Source: Cladophialophora immunda (taxonomy: Eukaryota > Ascomycota > Eurotiomycetes > Chaetothyriales > Herpotrichiellaceae). Taken from it: a stretch of 64,000 nt of DNA. Positions 45,229-55,481 of this stretch are shown one piece after another. The stretch is from contig NW_015622542.1 in the NCBI RefSeq assembly GCF_000835495.1, positions 1,944,485 through 2,008,484 on the forward strand, given 5' to 3'. Numbering within the stretch: the first letter of the stretch is position 1; each line of letters starts with the position of its first letter. The position numbers and the translations under genes are program-made. Below the pieces are notes generated by a model. The model did no database searches. It was given only the letters and a program-made list of their open reading frames with translations, and was not told where the DNA came from.

Positions 45229-46806
45229 CTATGAGCCTTGAGCCGGCCCCTCACTAGACTGGGGAGTAGCAGATCCAGTCTCTGAAGACTTCTTCCTCCT
45301 GAAAGTGACCTTTTCGACGATCCTGACGGCGAAGCTTTCCTTGGAGGTCGAGGCTCGCTGGAGCCCATGCTCCTCGTCGGCAACTTGGTCGACCGCGTCG
45401 GGACCGATCTCGGCCTTGTCCAGGGCAATCTTGAACGAGGGAATCACGTTCGTCGCGACCGGGTACGTGAAGACGAGCAGGAAGCACGAGGCCGTCAGCC
45501 ACCAGGCGGCGGAGATGTGGACGGACTCGACGAGCTGGCCCATCAGGGCGGGCTGCAGCGCACCGCCGGAGATGCTGACAATCATCAGCGTCTCGCAGGT
45601 GGGCGTCCACTCCTCGAAGCTGGCTGTGGCGCTCTCGAAGATCATGGGGAACGACGGCGCCTCGAAGAACATGACCATGATGGCGACGGCAATGGCGGCG
45701 GTCGCGGTGATGCCCGTCCCGGCCGCGGTCGTCGCGACGGCGCCGGCCATGAAGCACATCAGCACGTAGCGGGGCTTGAAGACCCGCGGCATGGTGACGA
45801 GGCCCGCAGCGGCGAAGCGGCCGATGACAAACGCCGTCTGCGCGAGCGACATGTAGTACGCGGCCCATCGGTCGCTGGCACAGGCGTTGACCTTCATGTG
45901 CTCGATGAAGAACTGTGCAAAAGTCACCTGGCAGCCGAGGTTGACAAAGTTGGCTGCCACGCCCCACCAGATGCGAGCAAAGCGCCGCGACACCAGTGGG
46001 TGCTTCCACTTCTTCCAGCCACAGTCGACCGGCGCGGAGACGGGGACTTCGACCTCCGGGAACCAGTTGGTGCGGAAGAAGAGGACTGCCACGAAGACGG
46101 TGAGCGCGAAGACGCAGGCGCCCAGGGCTCGGTAGAAGGTGATGACGCTGCCCAGGTTGGCGCACGAGGCGGTCTTCATCGTCGGCATCTGGCATTTGCC
46201 GGGGCGAAGAGGGTCGGGGTCCGGGCGTGCTGTAGAGGTGTCGGGATTGAAGACGAACGCGTTGGCCAGGAACGGGGCCACGACAGTGCCGATACCAGCC
46301 CAAGCTTGCGCCATCAAGATTCGCAGAGCGGCTTGCCGCCGCGGTCCACAGTTGACAGCGTATGGATTTGCTGAGCGTTCCAAGGTCGAAACACCCAAAC
46401 CGATGACGAAATGCGCGGCCACCATGCCCGCAAGACTGCAGCGACTTGCCCCAATGGACATGAACTCGTTGCCCAGGGCGAGAACAAACAGGCCCGTCGT
46501 CATGGCGATTCGATAGCCGCACTTCTTCACTAGAGGCCCACCGATCAAGAGCGCGCCGGGGATGTAGGCACCATAGTACCCGGCGGCCAAAATGGCGGCC
46601 TTCTGGCGGCCGATCCCCATGGCTACCTTGACATGGTAGTTCATGATGTCTAGCAGGCCATAGGCGAGGCCCCACATGAAAAAGATGAAGATGGAGGTGA
46701 GAGTAATGGGGAGGATGGTGTCCCGTCCACGGATCTCCTTGGTTGGTTTGTTGTATTGGACATCGAGGCGCTTGATGCGCTCGAAGACGGGCCTGAAGTT
46801 GACCAT
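45229..46806 (-). CDS. MFS transporter, L-fucose permease (FucP/GluP) type
   Basis: Twelve-helix sugar uptake carrier, 525 residues from the ATG at 46806. The frame extends upstream to 46980, but the added residues look like leader sequence. The helix 1 region GLAYGLLDIMNYHVKVAMGI and the GYYGAYIPGALLIG segment are typical of FucP-like proteins, as is STLERSANPYAVNCGP. Hydrophobic segments later in the chain (GSVITFYRALGACVFAL, AWWLTASCFLLVFTYPVAT) complete the pattern. The substrate may be a hexose such as fucose, galactose or glucose. The DNA is GC-rich at third positions, so two long overlapping frames (minus 46828–45254, plus 45367–46374) stay open by chance. Confidence 0.9.
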   Translation of the reverse strand: MVNFRPVFERIKRLDVQYNKPTKEIRGRDTILPITLTSIFIFFMWGLAYGLLDIMNYHVKVAMGIGRQKAAILAAGYYGAYIPGALLIGGPLVKKCGYRIAMTTGLFVLALGNEFMSIGASRCSLAGMVAAHFVIGLGVSTLERSANPYAVNCGPRRQAALRILMAQAWAGIGTVVAPFLANAFVFNPDTSTARPDPDPLRPGKCQMPTMKTASCANLGSVITFYRALGACVFALTVFVAVLFFRTNWFPEVEVPVSAPVDCGWKKWKHPLVSRRFARIWWGVAANFVNLGCQVTFAQFFIEHMKVNACASDRWAAYYMSLAQTAFVIGRFAAAGLVTMPRVFKPRYVLMCFMAGAVATTAAGTGITATAAIAVAIMVMFFEAPSFPMIFESATASFEEWTPTCETLMIVSISGGALQPALMGQLVESVHISAAWWLTASCFLLVFTYPVATNVIPSFKIALDKAEIGPDAVDQVADEEHGLQRASTSKESFAVRIVEKVTFRRKKSSETGSATPQSSEGPAQGS

Positions 46807-47703
46807 TTCGGATAGGATATGTGAACAAGATGCTGAGAGGGGGGGAGGTGTTCCGAGACAGCAGAGGGCTGGAGTTTGGAGGTGAATTGATGGAGATTGT
46901 ATATGAACTGCTGCAAATAGAATATCTGCACGATATGGAGAGGACGCCGGATATGAAGAGGAAGTAAACTCACTTCTCAACGTAGAATGAAGAGACAGGA
47001 AGCATGGAGGCTAAAGAGAAAGAGACGAAAGAGCATATTCTTATACCTTGGGACGCACAGTGTGCGACGAGGACCTACCTCTTCCAAGATCTTCGTGCTT
47101 CGCTGCGCAAACACAGACTCGTGTCAGGTGTTTTGAACTATATTGACGGCGAGCCATTCAGAAGGCAAGGACAGTAGCAGCACCATGGGAACCCAAGGCT
47201 TATTTTCTCTGGTTCTGTCTATTGCGGCTTCAATGATGAACAGACTGCACGGTAGTCGGACCACATCAGCATGAACCATGAGCGGCACTGGGACAACTGC
47301 CTCAAACGGGGGATATGGTCGCTCGTGCCCCATCGGATCCACGGGGAGCAAGATGGTGGGTATCATGTTGGCTTCTCCAGGCGGAGGTGAGAGCGGGTTC
47401 CCACGGAGGGTAACTGGGGGCAGCGTCGGCGGCTTCAGCAGGCAAAGGGCACCCTGACGAAGTCTTCAATCTGGCCAGTCCGAAGCCAGAGGCTGGTAAA
47501 TATTTGGAAAGACAATGGTAGTGGAGAGGAGAGAAGAAAGCTTTGGTGGTCGTTGGGCGGAAGACCGTGTCGGAGCATTTGCAGGAGCTTGGCATGGGCT
47601 TGGCAGGAGATGAATGGTCGGAATCTGACGACCCGCCCATCTCCATCGCTTTGACATTTGCCTGGCTAGAGCCTCTTCATTCCCTTGGCCACGCGATCGT
47701 CTT
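46807..47703. promoter_or_regulatory. Divergent promoter region, 0.9 kb
   Basis: Lies between the fucose-permease-like gene and the FSH hydrolase. Short open frames only. Nothing specific was recognised. Confidence 0.4.
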
Positions 47704-48630
47704 ATGAATAGCCTTCAACTCAACCAGAAAACCTCAACAATTTTCACAACACTGTCTAGAGTTAACTTTCCAAGATCCCTGAAGCCACAGACAGCGAGGT
47801 ACTTGCACGTTATGCCATCCGCAAAAGAGCCGAGCAGTAGCATCAAGGTATTGATGCTCCACGGTTATACTCAAAATGGGAATCTATTCCACGCAAAAAC
47901 AAGAGCAATGGAAAAGCACCTGCAGAAAGTATTTCCAGGCATTTCGTTAAGCTACCCAACGGGCCCTCTGCAACTCAAGCCAAGCGACGTTCCGGGCTTT
48001 GACCTGAGTTCAACTGAAGACCCGGACAGTATTGAAGCTTATGGCTGGTGGAGGCGGTCAGATATTTCCGATCCGCCTGAGTACGTCGGTCTCGAGAAAG
48101 GGCTGGAGACAATCGCCAAAGTTCTAGAGTCAGAGGGACCATTCGATGGCGTGATCGGATTCTCGCAGGGAGCATGTCTAGCCGCCATGGTTGCTTCACT
48201 ACTGGAGGGGGACTCGAGAAAACAAGCGTTTGAAAAGGCACGAGCAAGATCCCCTCTGGCGATCCCGTATCCGGCATCCTTTGAGAGACTCAGTCACCCG
48301 CCGCTCAAATTTTGTGCCGCATACTGTGGCTTTCGGGCCCCTGGCGAGAGATATCGTGGATTCTACGAGGACCCCCATATTCAGACCCCAGTATGTCACG
48401 TCATTGGGAGTCTTGACAGCGTGGTCGAAGAGTCGAGAACACAAGCATTAGTCGATGCGACTGGCGGCGCAGAGAAGACCCAGGTCGTGACACACCCCGG
48501 AGGACACTTTGTGCCGAGCGGGAAGCAATATCTGGACATGATTGCAGGTTTCATCAAGCAGAATATCTCGTCACGGGGAGAGGCGGGAGGGACAGAGGAG
48601 AAGGTGGAAGACATGGATGTGCCCTTCTGA
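47704..48630 (+). CDS. FSH-type serine hydrolase
   Basis: Alpha/beta hydrolase of the fungal FSH1 (ovarian-cancer-gene-2-like) family, 308 residues, one exon. Catalytic elements: nucleophile elbow GFSQG (Ser), acid in GSLDSVVEE (Asp), histidine in HPGGHFVP, with the early oxyanion loop MLHGYTQNG. The first 36 residues are basic and Ser/Thr-rich (NFPRSLKPQTARYLHV) and could be a mitochondrial presequence. The ATG at 47812 gives a shorter cytosolic form with all motifs. The physiological ester substrate is unknown for most of the family. Confidence 0.9.
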   Translation: MNSLQLNQKTSTIFTTLSRVNFPRSLKPQTARYLHVMPSAKEPSSSIKVLMLHGYTQNGNLFHAKTRAMEKHLQKVFPGISLSYPTGPLQLKPSDVPGFDLSSTEDPDSIEAYGWWRRSDISDPPEYVGLEKGLETIAKVLESEGPFDGVIGFSQGACLAAMVASLLEGDSRKQAFEKARARSPLAIPYPASFERLSHPPLKFCAAYCGFRAPGERYRGFYEDPHIQTPVCHVIGSLDSVVEESRTQALVDATGGAEKTQVVTHPGGHFVPSGKQYLDMIAGFIKQNISSRGEAGGTEEKVEDMDVPF

Positions 48631-49024
48631 AGGCCTTTGGCGCGATAATCTCCTTGTCTAGCCTTGCACTTGATACCCGATAGAAGCGATAGATCGGTCT
48701 AGAAGTAGATACGACGTTGCTAGAGTCCTTTCTCTCTTGTTCAATGACTCTGGCAGTGAGTCAAAGGAGGCGGCGAACAAAGTAAATGCAGGCCTGTGAT
48801 TGGCTGCAGTCTGTGAAGACGATGCCGCTGTGGAGACTCTGCACTTAGCGGTCTTGGCAGTTGGCCGCACAACCACGACGACTCCTCAAAGTCGATTTCT
48901 ACCGCCACGCTCCTCCATCGCAATACATCAATTGATCTCCTGCATCTTCGCCGCAACTCTCAAACTTCAGACGGCAGCTCAGTATCAAACAGAGTCCTCA
49001 GGTTACCTCTAAAAATCAAACAAA
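48631..49024. promoter_or_regulatory. eS27 upstream region
   Basis: This 394-bp gap lies upstream of the ribosomal protein gene. A CT-rich stretch precedes the start. No canonical ribosomal-protein promoter box could be assigned with confidence. Confidence 0.4.
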
Positions 49025-49485
49025 ATGGTATGCACACCTGCGCAAATCGATGCAACAAATCGATGTGGTCAAAATTTCTCCTCCCGGCTTTACAAAGCAC
49101 ACGAGCACCGCAACATCGATCACCACCAACGCAATCATCTTCATCCCGACCAGTCGCTGACGTTTTCGTTTGCAGGTTCTCGCAGTTGATCTCCTAAACC
49201 CAACGCCTCAGGCTGAGGCTCGCAAGCACAAGCTCAAGGTACGATTACGATCCTTGCAGTCCCTAGGCCGAAAATCATCAGAAAAACTAACAAGCACTCC
49301 AGACTCTCGTCCCAGCACCTCGATCATTCTTCATGGACGTCAAGTGCCCCGGCTGCTTCACAATCACCACCGTTTTCTCCCACGCTCAAACTGTCGTCAT
49401 CTGCGCAGGTTGCTCAACTGTGCTTTGCCAACCCACCGGTGGCAAAGCCCGACTCACAGAGGGCTGCTCCTTCCGAAGAAAGTAA
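49025..49485 (+). CDS. RPS27: 40S ribosomal protein eS27
   Basis: Small zinc-ribbon protein of the 40S subunit. Three coding exons: the first is only the ATG (49025–49027), then 49176–49238 and 49303–49485, giving 82 residues. The mature sequence runs [19 protein letters not shown], then [17 protein letters not shown] and [19 protein letters not shown], ending GCSFRRK. Zinc ligands are the cysteines of CPGC and CAGC. Introns directly after the start codon are common in fungal ribosomal protein genes and may aid expression. The 576-nt open frame over this locus (49170–49745) is in another frame and is spurious. Confidence 0.96.
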
Positions 49486-50283
49486 ACGACCAACAACCAA
49501 AACGGAATGAAAATGGGATGGCATTGAGGATTTTGCTCGATAGAAGATGGATTCCGCAGAAGCTATGCCACCACGACAGGGAGTTCCGGATATCTTGCAA
49601 AAGAAGACTTTATGAGAGCATGGCGGACAGATCATTTCCTTCTTTTCCGCAACGAACCCGGCGTCGAATCCTTTTCCAAGTTACGATTGGGGAATACCCT
49701 TCGCGAAAAAAAAAAGTCTTTTTTGCATGGGATGACCGGGCATGAGGCATCCGGATTCTGCATGAACATACACTTCACTGCTGTATTGTGAGGAGGGCAG
49801 GGTTCCGATGTTGAGGAAGGCCTATGACCTTGCATCAGGCTAATCCCAAAGTTATGGTGGTGGAAACGTGGATAGTCATGTACTCGTAGTACAGAAGGCG
49901 AATCAACAAAATCTTCGAAAAGCAAATTGACTCCTTTGTCATTATCTGTCTGTCTTTTTTGGCCGGGCCCGCAGTTCGTTTCCGCTGCGCCTGGCCCACG
50001 GCCACTTGCAACCCTGCATGATTCTGAAATGTGCTGTAGTTCTCCCTCTCATCGCATGTCCTGGCGCGCCGGGCCTGGCCGGTCAGCCATAGTCCCTCGA
50101 CCTGTTGGTAGGTGTGCCATCTATGGCGGCGCAGTTTGCGATTTGAGGGTCTTGAGAGGTTCATTCCTCTGCGCCAGCTGCGTACTGGATGATTTCTGCT
50201 AGGGTGATTTGTTTCCTTCTCGTTTTTCCGAGGCACCAGCCCTTGTCATGAGGTTTTCCTTTCGTTGCTCAGCAATGTTGCAG
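49486..50283. other. Intergenic between convergent eS27 and RRP40
   Basis: This 798-bp gap contains an A-rich run followed by a T-run near 49705–49724 that can fold back on itself. No gene recognised. Confidence 0.5.
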
Positions 50284-51027
50284 TCACCCGCGCTCCAGCT
50301 CAGCAATGATTTTGTTTGCAAGCTTCTTCTGCTCCTTCTGTTTCATCTCGTTCTCGTCCATCTCTCTCAGGCATCGCCCCACTGCACAAATTCCCTTCAC
50401 ACCAGCCTCTGGGCAATCAACCCACACTTTCCCATTCTTGCCAACCGCAATCTCGAATCCGCCCTGAAGTCTCGACCCCAACTCCTCCAGCGCCACCACA
50501 CCTTGCTTCTTGAGAAGTCTCTCAGCAAGACCGGGGCTGACATCAAATACCATACCACCATTAAGCGGACCCAGCCCATCCGGTTCCGCCTTGCCGGTGG
50601 ATGGATTCACACAGCTTAACTCGATCTCCATGTTCTTCTGCGCAGAGACAACTTTGGCGTAGACGAGGTCGTTTGCCTTCAGTTGAGGTCTCGTCTTCTT
50701 GGTGGCACCCTCGAAGGCCAGTTGTGGCAAGAATGCCTGGGGCGAGTAAGGGTTGATGTAGACATGGAAAAAGTCTGCTGTTGAGATTCGTACTTGCGCG
50801 ATCACAAGGTCTCCTGCTTTGGGTATGTAGCGAGCATCCGGTGTGGATATTTGGGCCGTCTTCTTGCGATAGTCGATTTCCAAGAATCCTCCAATGGTCG
50901 CAAGGAAGTTTGTCTCTCTATTTTGTTGGAGTCCATGGCCAATTTTGCGCTTCTGGGATGTCGGTATCTGGCTGGTGGGGATCAGATCACCAGGCAGAAA
51001 TACCGGCATGATTGATGTGACAGGCAT
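50284..51027 (-). CDS. RRP40: RNA exosome cap subunit Rrp40
   Basis: Cap subunit of the nuclear and cytoplasmic RNA exosome (EXOSC3), with an S1 domain and a KH domain that guide RNA into the complex. About 247 residues, one exon. N-terminal FLPGDLIP is the family opening. YIPKAGDLVIAQVRISTADFF lies in the S1 fold, and VGKNGKVWVDCPEAG is the GxNGxVWV signature of the KH-like part. Two in-frame ATGs, 51027 and 51009, are possible; 51009 has A at -3 and puts FLPGD right after the start, so it may be the real one. The gene is divergent from SSZ1 over 319 bp. Confidence 0.93.
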   Translation of the reverse strand: MPVTSIMPVFLPGDLIPTSQIPTSQKRKIGHGLQQNRETNFLATIGGFLEIDYRKKTAQISTPDARYIPKAGDLVIAQVRISTADFFHVYINPYSPQAFLPQLAFEGATKKTRPQLKANDLVYAKVVSAQKNMEIELSCVNPSTGKAEPDGLGPLNGGMVFDVSPGLAERLLKKQGVVALEELGSRLQGGFEIAVGKNGKVWVDCPEAGVKGICAVGRCLREMDENEMKQKEQKKLANKIIAELERG

Positions 51028-51346
51028 CGACTCCACGTCTTGAAGAGTTCAATATCAAAAAGTCCTGCGAAATGGTTCACGGGTGGGTAGGACCAAGACG
51101 AGGCTGGAAAAAAGAGACTTCAGATGACGACAAGGCTGAGCTCCGGGCTCGCTTAACCTTCCCTGAGCCGTGAATATCCGCCCGCAAGGCTCAAAAAAAA
51201 AGTCCCCAGGGTTTTCGTGAGGTCCAGTGCACAAATTTTTGTTGGTTCCCAGGAGCAGGAGTGTTTCAGGAAACTTGTGTATATAAACTGTCTTTCACAA
51301 ACCCCCGAGTCCGTCCCTTTCCACTCCACCCCGGCTGAACCGCGCC
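51028..51346. promoter_or_regulatory. Divergent promoter, RRP40 and SSZ1
   Basis: A 319-bp region between two highly expressed housekeeping genes with an A-run near 51191–51201. No defined element assigned. Confidence 0.4.
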
Positions 51347-53101
51347 ATGAGCGACGAAACGAACGGGGTTGTACCCCAAGGGCCGCCCGAACATTATGCT
51401 ATCGGTATCTCGTTTGGAAATTCGTACAGCTCAATTGCGCATATCTCAGGAGAGGGCAAAGTAGAGGTCATTGCGAACGAAGAGGGAGACCGTCAGATCC
51501 CATCCATCCTTTCTTACATCGAGGGAGAGGAGTTTCATGGCACGCAGGCAAAGGCGCAGTTGGTCCGCAACAGCAAGAACACGGTCGCATTCTTTAGGGA
51601 CTTTATCGGCAAAGACTACAAGTCCATTGATCCCACCCCTTGCCATGCGTCCGCACACCCCATCGAGGAAAAGGGCGAGATCTGCTTTACAATTAGAGAC
51701 ACTGCAGACAACGAGACCGAAAACAAAGTGCCGGTTTTGGAGATCGCTGCGCGGCATTTGAGGCGCCTGAAGAATTCGGCATCTGACTTCACCGGCAGGA
51801 CTATAACGTCGGCTGTGGTCGCTGTGCCAACAGACACCAACGACGACCAAAAGGCCGCCCTGACGAAAGCCGCTGCCAACATCCAGGTGGAAATCCTCCA
51901 ATTCATGCCAGAACCAATCGCAGCCCTCCTTGCCTACGATTCGCGGTCTTCGGACGCCAGCGCGGGTAAGATCGTGCTTGTCGCAGACTTTGGAGGAAAC
52001 CGATCCGATGTCGCCGTGGTGGCTTCAAGAGGAGGCATGTACAGCATCCTGGCGACCGCACACGACTACGAGCTGGGCGGCACGCAGTTGGACCAGGTTT
52101 TGATTGACCACTTTGCCAAGGAATTTGAGAAGAAGCACAAATCTGACCCACGCAAGAACGAGCGGAGCCTGGCCAAGCTGAAGCTCGAGGCTGAAGCGGT
52201 CAAGAAGGCTCTTAGCCAGAGCAACAGCGCCACCTTCAGCGTCGAAAGCCTCGCAGACGGCGTAGATTTCAGGTCCACAATCAATCGAACTCGGTATGAA
52301 ATTCTGGCGTTGAAGACCTTCGGGCGGTTTACTAGACTGGTGGAGGAAGTGATCAAGAAAGCCGGACTGGATGTGTTGGATATCGACGAGGTCATCATGT
52401 CCGGCGGCACATCTCACACACCAAAGATTGCGAAGAACATCGAAGCCCTGTTCCCGGAGTCAACGCAGGTTCTCGCCCCAGCAACAACGGCCACGGCACT
52501 GAACCCTTCGGAGCTCTCGGCGAGAGGCGCCGCTCTGCAGGCCTCCCTGATCCAGGAGTTTGAGAAAGACGACATCGATCAATCCACGCACGAAATGGTG
52601 ACCGTCACGCCCCACCTGTCGGCTGCGATCGGCTATCAAGTGACAGGCCAGCCCGTCGACGTGCTCAACGTGATCATCCCGCCCGACACGGCCGTGCCCG
52701 CGCGGAGAACCAAGGTCATCGAGGGTCTCGAGGGCGATGTGCTCTTCCGGATCAGCGAAGGCGAACGCGAGATCACAGTCACCCAGCCGGAGCGCCAACC
52801 GAAACCCGAAACCAACGGAACGAAAGCCGCGGACGGAGAGGATGCTGATGATGATGACGACGACGATGAAGACGACGAAGACGACGAGCCCGAAGAAATC
52901 CGCGACAAGGTGTGGCGGCCCAAACACGCCCTGGCCGAGTTCGTCTTCCGGGGCCTGAAGAAGGGATCCAAGATCGAGGTCATGGTCAACGTCGACGCGG
53001 AGCTGGCTCTCTCCATCGCCGCGCGGGAAATAGGTGGCAAGGGAGGCATTCGGGGCGAGATCAAGGCGTCCGAGACCACGCAGCCGAACGGAAGTGCTTG
53101 A
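51347..53101 (+). CDS. SSZ1: Ribosome-associated Hsp70 Ssz1
   Basis: Atypical Hsp70 that forms the ribosome-associated complex with the J-protein Zuo1 and stimulates Ssb on nascent chains. 584 residues, one exon. The nucleotide-binding fold reads YAIGISFGNSYSSIAHI and VADFGGNRSDVAVVAS instead of the strict DLGTT and DxGGGT motifs, as expected for Ssz1, which hydrolyses ATP poorly if at all. SGGTSHTPKIAKNIEALFP is the adenosine motif. The substrate-binding domain is truncated, also typical. An acidic run of about 20 residues near 498–517 is inserted between two beta strands, so the protein is longer than budding-yeast Ssz1. Confidence 0.96.
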   Translation: MSDETNGVVPQGPPEHYAIGISFGNSYSSIAHISGEGKVEVIANEEGDRQIPSILSYIEGEEFHGTQAKAQLVRNSKNTVAFFRDFIGKDYKSIDPTPCHASAHPIEEKGEICFTIRDTADNETENKVPVLEIAARHLRRLKNSASDFTGRTITSAVVAVPTDTNDDQKAALTKAAANIQVEILQFMPEPIAALLAYDSRSSDASAGKIVLVADFGGNRSDVAVVASRGGMYSILATAHDYELGGTQLDQVLIDHFAKEFEKKHKSDPRKNERSLAKLKLEAEAVKKALSQSNSATFSVESLADGVDFRSTINRTRYEILALKTFGRFTRLVEEVIKKAGLDVLDIDEVIMSGGTSHTPKIAKNIEALFPESTQVLAPATTATALNPSELSARGAALQASLIQEFEKDDIDQSTHEMVTVTPHLSAAIGYQVTGQPVDVLNVIIPPDTAVPARRTKVIEGLEGDVLFRISEGEREITVTQPERQPKPETNGTKAADGEDADDDDDDDEDDEDDEPEEIRDKVWRPKHALAEFVFRGLKKGSKIEVMVNVDAELALSIAAREIGGKGGIRGEIKASETTQPNGSA

Positions 53102-53191
53102 AGATTTGTGAGTCGGGAAGGGTGTCTGAGTAGAAGAGGTTGTGTCTCGTTCCCATTCTCCCCTTTCCTCATCCCTCGCCTTTTGTCTTCG

Positions 53192-53220
53192 CCACCACCA
53201 CCACCACCACTACTACCACC
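53192..53220. repeat. (CCA)n microsatellite
   Basis: A run of CCA/CAC trinucleotides interrupted by TACTA, just downstream of SSZ1. It probably lies in 3' untranslated sequence. Confidence 0.75.
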
Positions 53221-53393
53221 TCTTCCTCCTCATCCTCCTTCGTGTTCCCAGACTTGTACGTATTGAACCTGGCATGGCGTCGGCGTGGATTGCGGGGTAT
53301 CTTGTATCCTCCTTTTTTGGCTGGCCGGCCGGCTGGCTGGGTGGCATGGCGGCGTTGGTCATGCCGTGCAGGCAGCTATTGTTGTTGCACATA

Positions 53394-53410
53394 GCAGCAG
53401 CAGCAGCAGC
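53394..53410. repeat. (AGC)n microsatellite
   Basis: Nearly six tandem AGC units followed by a degenerate ACGCAGCACGCAGCA tail. Non-coding by position. Confidence 0.75.
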
Positions 53411-53824
53411 ACGCAGCACGCAGCACACGACCTCGTTTCCTTGCGCCCCAAAAGACAAAAGAATTTGCAGTCGCTGATGATATAGAACAAAGCATCTTGG
53501 TTTCTTGGAGATCCCAAGCCCAAGATTGAGAATCATGAAACTACGATACCCAAATGCCATTGCCTCCGTCCTTTTCTTATATCCTTGCTCTATAACTACA
53601 TACCATTTACATAACGCGAGGGAACATCGGCTGCTCCAGGAGCACTACTCCGACGGCTGGAACTCTCGCTAGCGGAGTTGACCAACATAATTTCTTCCGG
53701 CCTCTTAATCCTAAACGTCGTCCCTGGCTCTATTTTGTGGTGTACATTGGTCTAACGAGATACTTGACTTTTCCGAGCAGCCAATTGCCCAAAGCAACGA
53801 TGGCCATGCTGTATTACATTTTCT

Positions 53825-55481
53825 TCATCGGGCGCTCGACGTCGCCCCGTGCCGCTCCTCATCCCCGCGTTCCGATATTCTCTCTTCGCGGCTCTTCCGC
53901 TCTGCAAACACGGCCAGCAGTCCCAAATCATACGTCGCCTTCAAGGACCCCGCCGCGACGAAGGCTACCCAGAAGTGGTTCTTGGTCCCGAGGACGCCGG
54001 TGATGACGGGGCCCATGCTCTGCGCACACGTCTTGACGACGTTGATGGTTCCCATGACGGCGGTGCGTTCGTGGGGGAGAACAATGGCCGCGAGGAACGC
54101 AGAGCGTGGGGCCACGTCCATGACTTGTGTGCATGCACGGCCGATGAGGAAAACGAGGGCTCCCTGGAGCGTGGATGGGATGGGAATCAGGGCGAGGCAG
54201 ATCGCCGAGGGCAGGTGGGTGAAGACCATGGTCTGATGTTCCGTCAGCTGTTGTCGCTTCTTGAGGGAGCGGGACTTGGAGGGCTTCTTCTTACCTTGAC
54301 GTTCCCTATCCTCTTGGAAATGGAGGACGCCATGAGCATGGACAGCGCAGAGATGATGCCTGTGATGGAGAAGATCGACCCAAGCTTGCCCTCGGGCAGG
54401 TCGAACTTGCGCTTGAAAAAGTAGGTCACCCATGATCTGTAAATGGAATTGTTAGCCAATGCCCATAAGAACCCTCATTTTCCGAAAAGTGCTTACAATG
54501 GCGCCAATCCGGAAGCGAAGTTGTCAAAGGCGAACAAAACACACAACTGCACCAAGACAACTTTGCTCTCTTTGCTGATATCAGGGAGGAGCCTCCATCG
54601 TCGCTTCTTCTGAAGGTCGTCGTCCTTGTTATGCGCTCCTCGGTCATTGCCCAGCAAGGGCGCCGTCTCGGTTGCGTTGGCGGACTTTGGCTGAGCATCA
54701 ACCTCGCAATCCTTACTCAGCATAAGGGCCAGGCACAACTTGACCACCCCGACGACGGCGTAGATGAAGAAAATGATGCGGTACGCCTGGATAGAGTCGT
54801 AGTGCTTTTTCTGTTGCAGCAGCGTGATGATCCAGCCGCATCCAACGAATCCCAACGCTGTCCCCGCGGTTCCGATGAGAGAGTACCAGGCGTAAATGTC
54901 GCTGCGATCGACACTGGCGGTCAGATGGGCGATGGTGGACTCCTCGATGGCGCGGAAGGGCCCGATTTCATTACCTCTGGAACGCCAAGTATCAGTAACT
55001 CATACCCTAGGTCGGGAGTAACAGGACAACCTGGAGGGACATACGCAGGACTTATTACACCCAGAATGGCTCCGGCCAGCAATATCCAATAGTTCCCACT
55101 CAGGGCAAACACCACGCCGCTTGCCGACATCAATGCGGCTCCCAGGACCAGAATCCACCTCCGCCCCAATTGGTCGGCGATCAGGGTCAGTAGGAAACTA
55201 ATAAACACATCGCCGACTAGGGTCAGGGTCATGAACAAGCCGATCCGGGCATCTTGGTTGCCTAGGTCGGAGAGGTAGGAGGCAAGGATCAAGGTTGAGC
55301 CGCCGTAGGCGAAGAGGCGGACGAAGCGCTGGAAAATGAGGATTTTTGTGTCGAACGGAGAGTGGTAGAGGGTCACGAGGCCCAATTCTTTGAGAAAGGC
55401 ATTGACTGGGCGTAGGAGCTTGGAGGATGTGCCCTGATGTGATTCTAGGTAACGTTCTTCCTCTTCCTGAGTGTCTGCCAT
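53825..55481 (-). CDS. MFS transporter, unassigned substrate
   Basis: Multi-helix major facilitator protein of about 500 residues from the ATG at 55481, with introns that restore ISPAGNEIGPFRAIEE, GLAPLSWVTYFFKRK and GNVKTMVFTHLPS. The helices split into two bundles around a charged loop (KKRRWRLLPDISKES), with IADQLGRRWILVLG as the loop 2–3 signature. The opening is acidic (DTQEEEERYLE). The segment PFRAIEESTIAHLTASVDRS is found in a little-studied fungal MFS group. Neither sugar-porter nor DHA2 signatures are present, so the substrate is open. The tail after the last helix is charged (ERKSREERISERGDEE). Confidence 0.86.

Larger units (their letters stand above)
53102..53824. other. Intergenic between convergent genes, with microsatellites
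   Basis: This 723-bp gap lies between SSZ1 and an MFS gene. It holds the CCA and AGC trinucleotide runs listed separately and C/T-rich 3' sequence. No gene recognised. Confidence 0.55.

Noticed and set aside
49705..49724. A-run followed by T-run as a bacterial-style terminator
   Set aside because: The window is fungal, so a rho-independent terminator has no meaning here; it is probably low-complexity 3' sequence.
49170..49745. 191-codon plus-strand frame over eS27
   Set aside because: It reads the eS27 exons and introns in a different frame; the true product is the 82-residue ribosomal protein.
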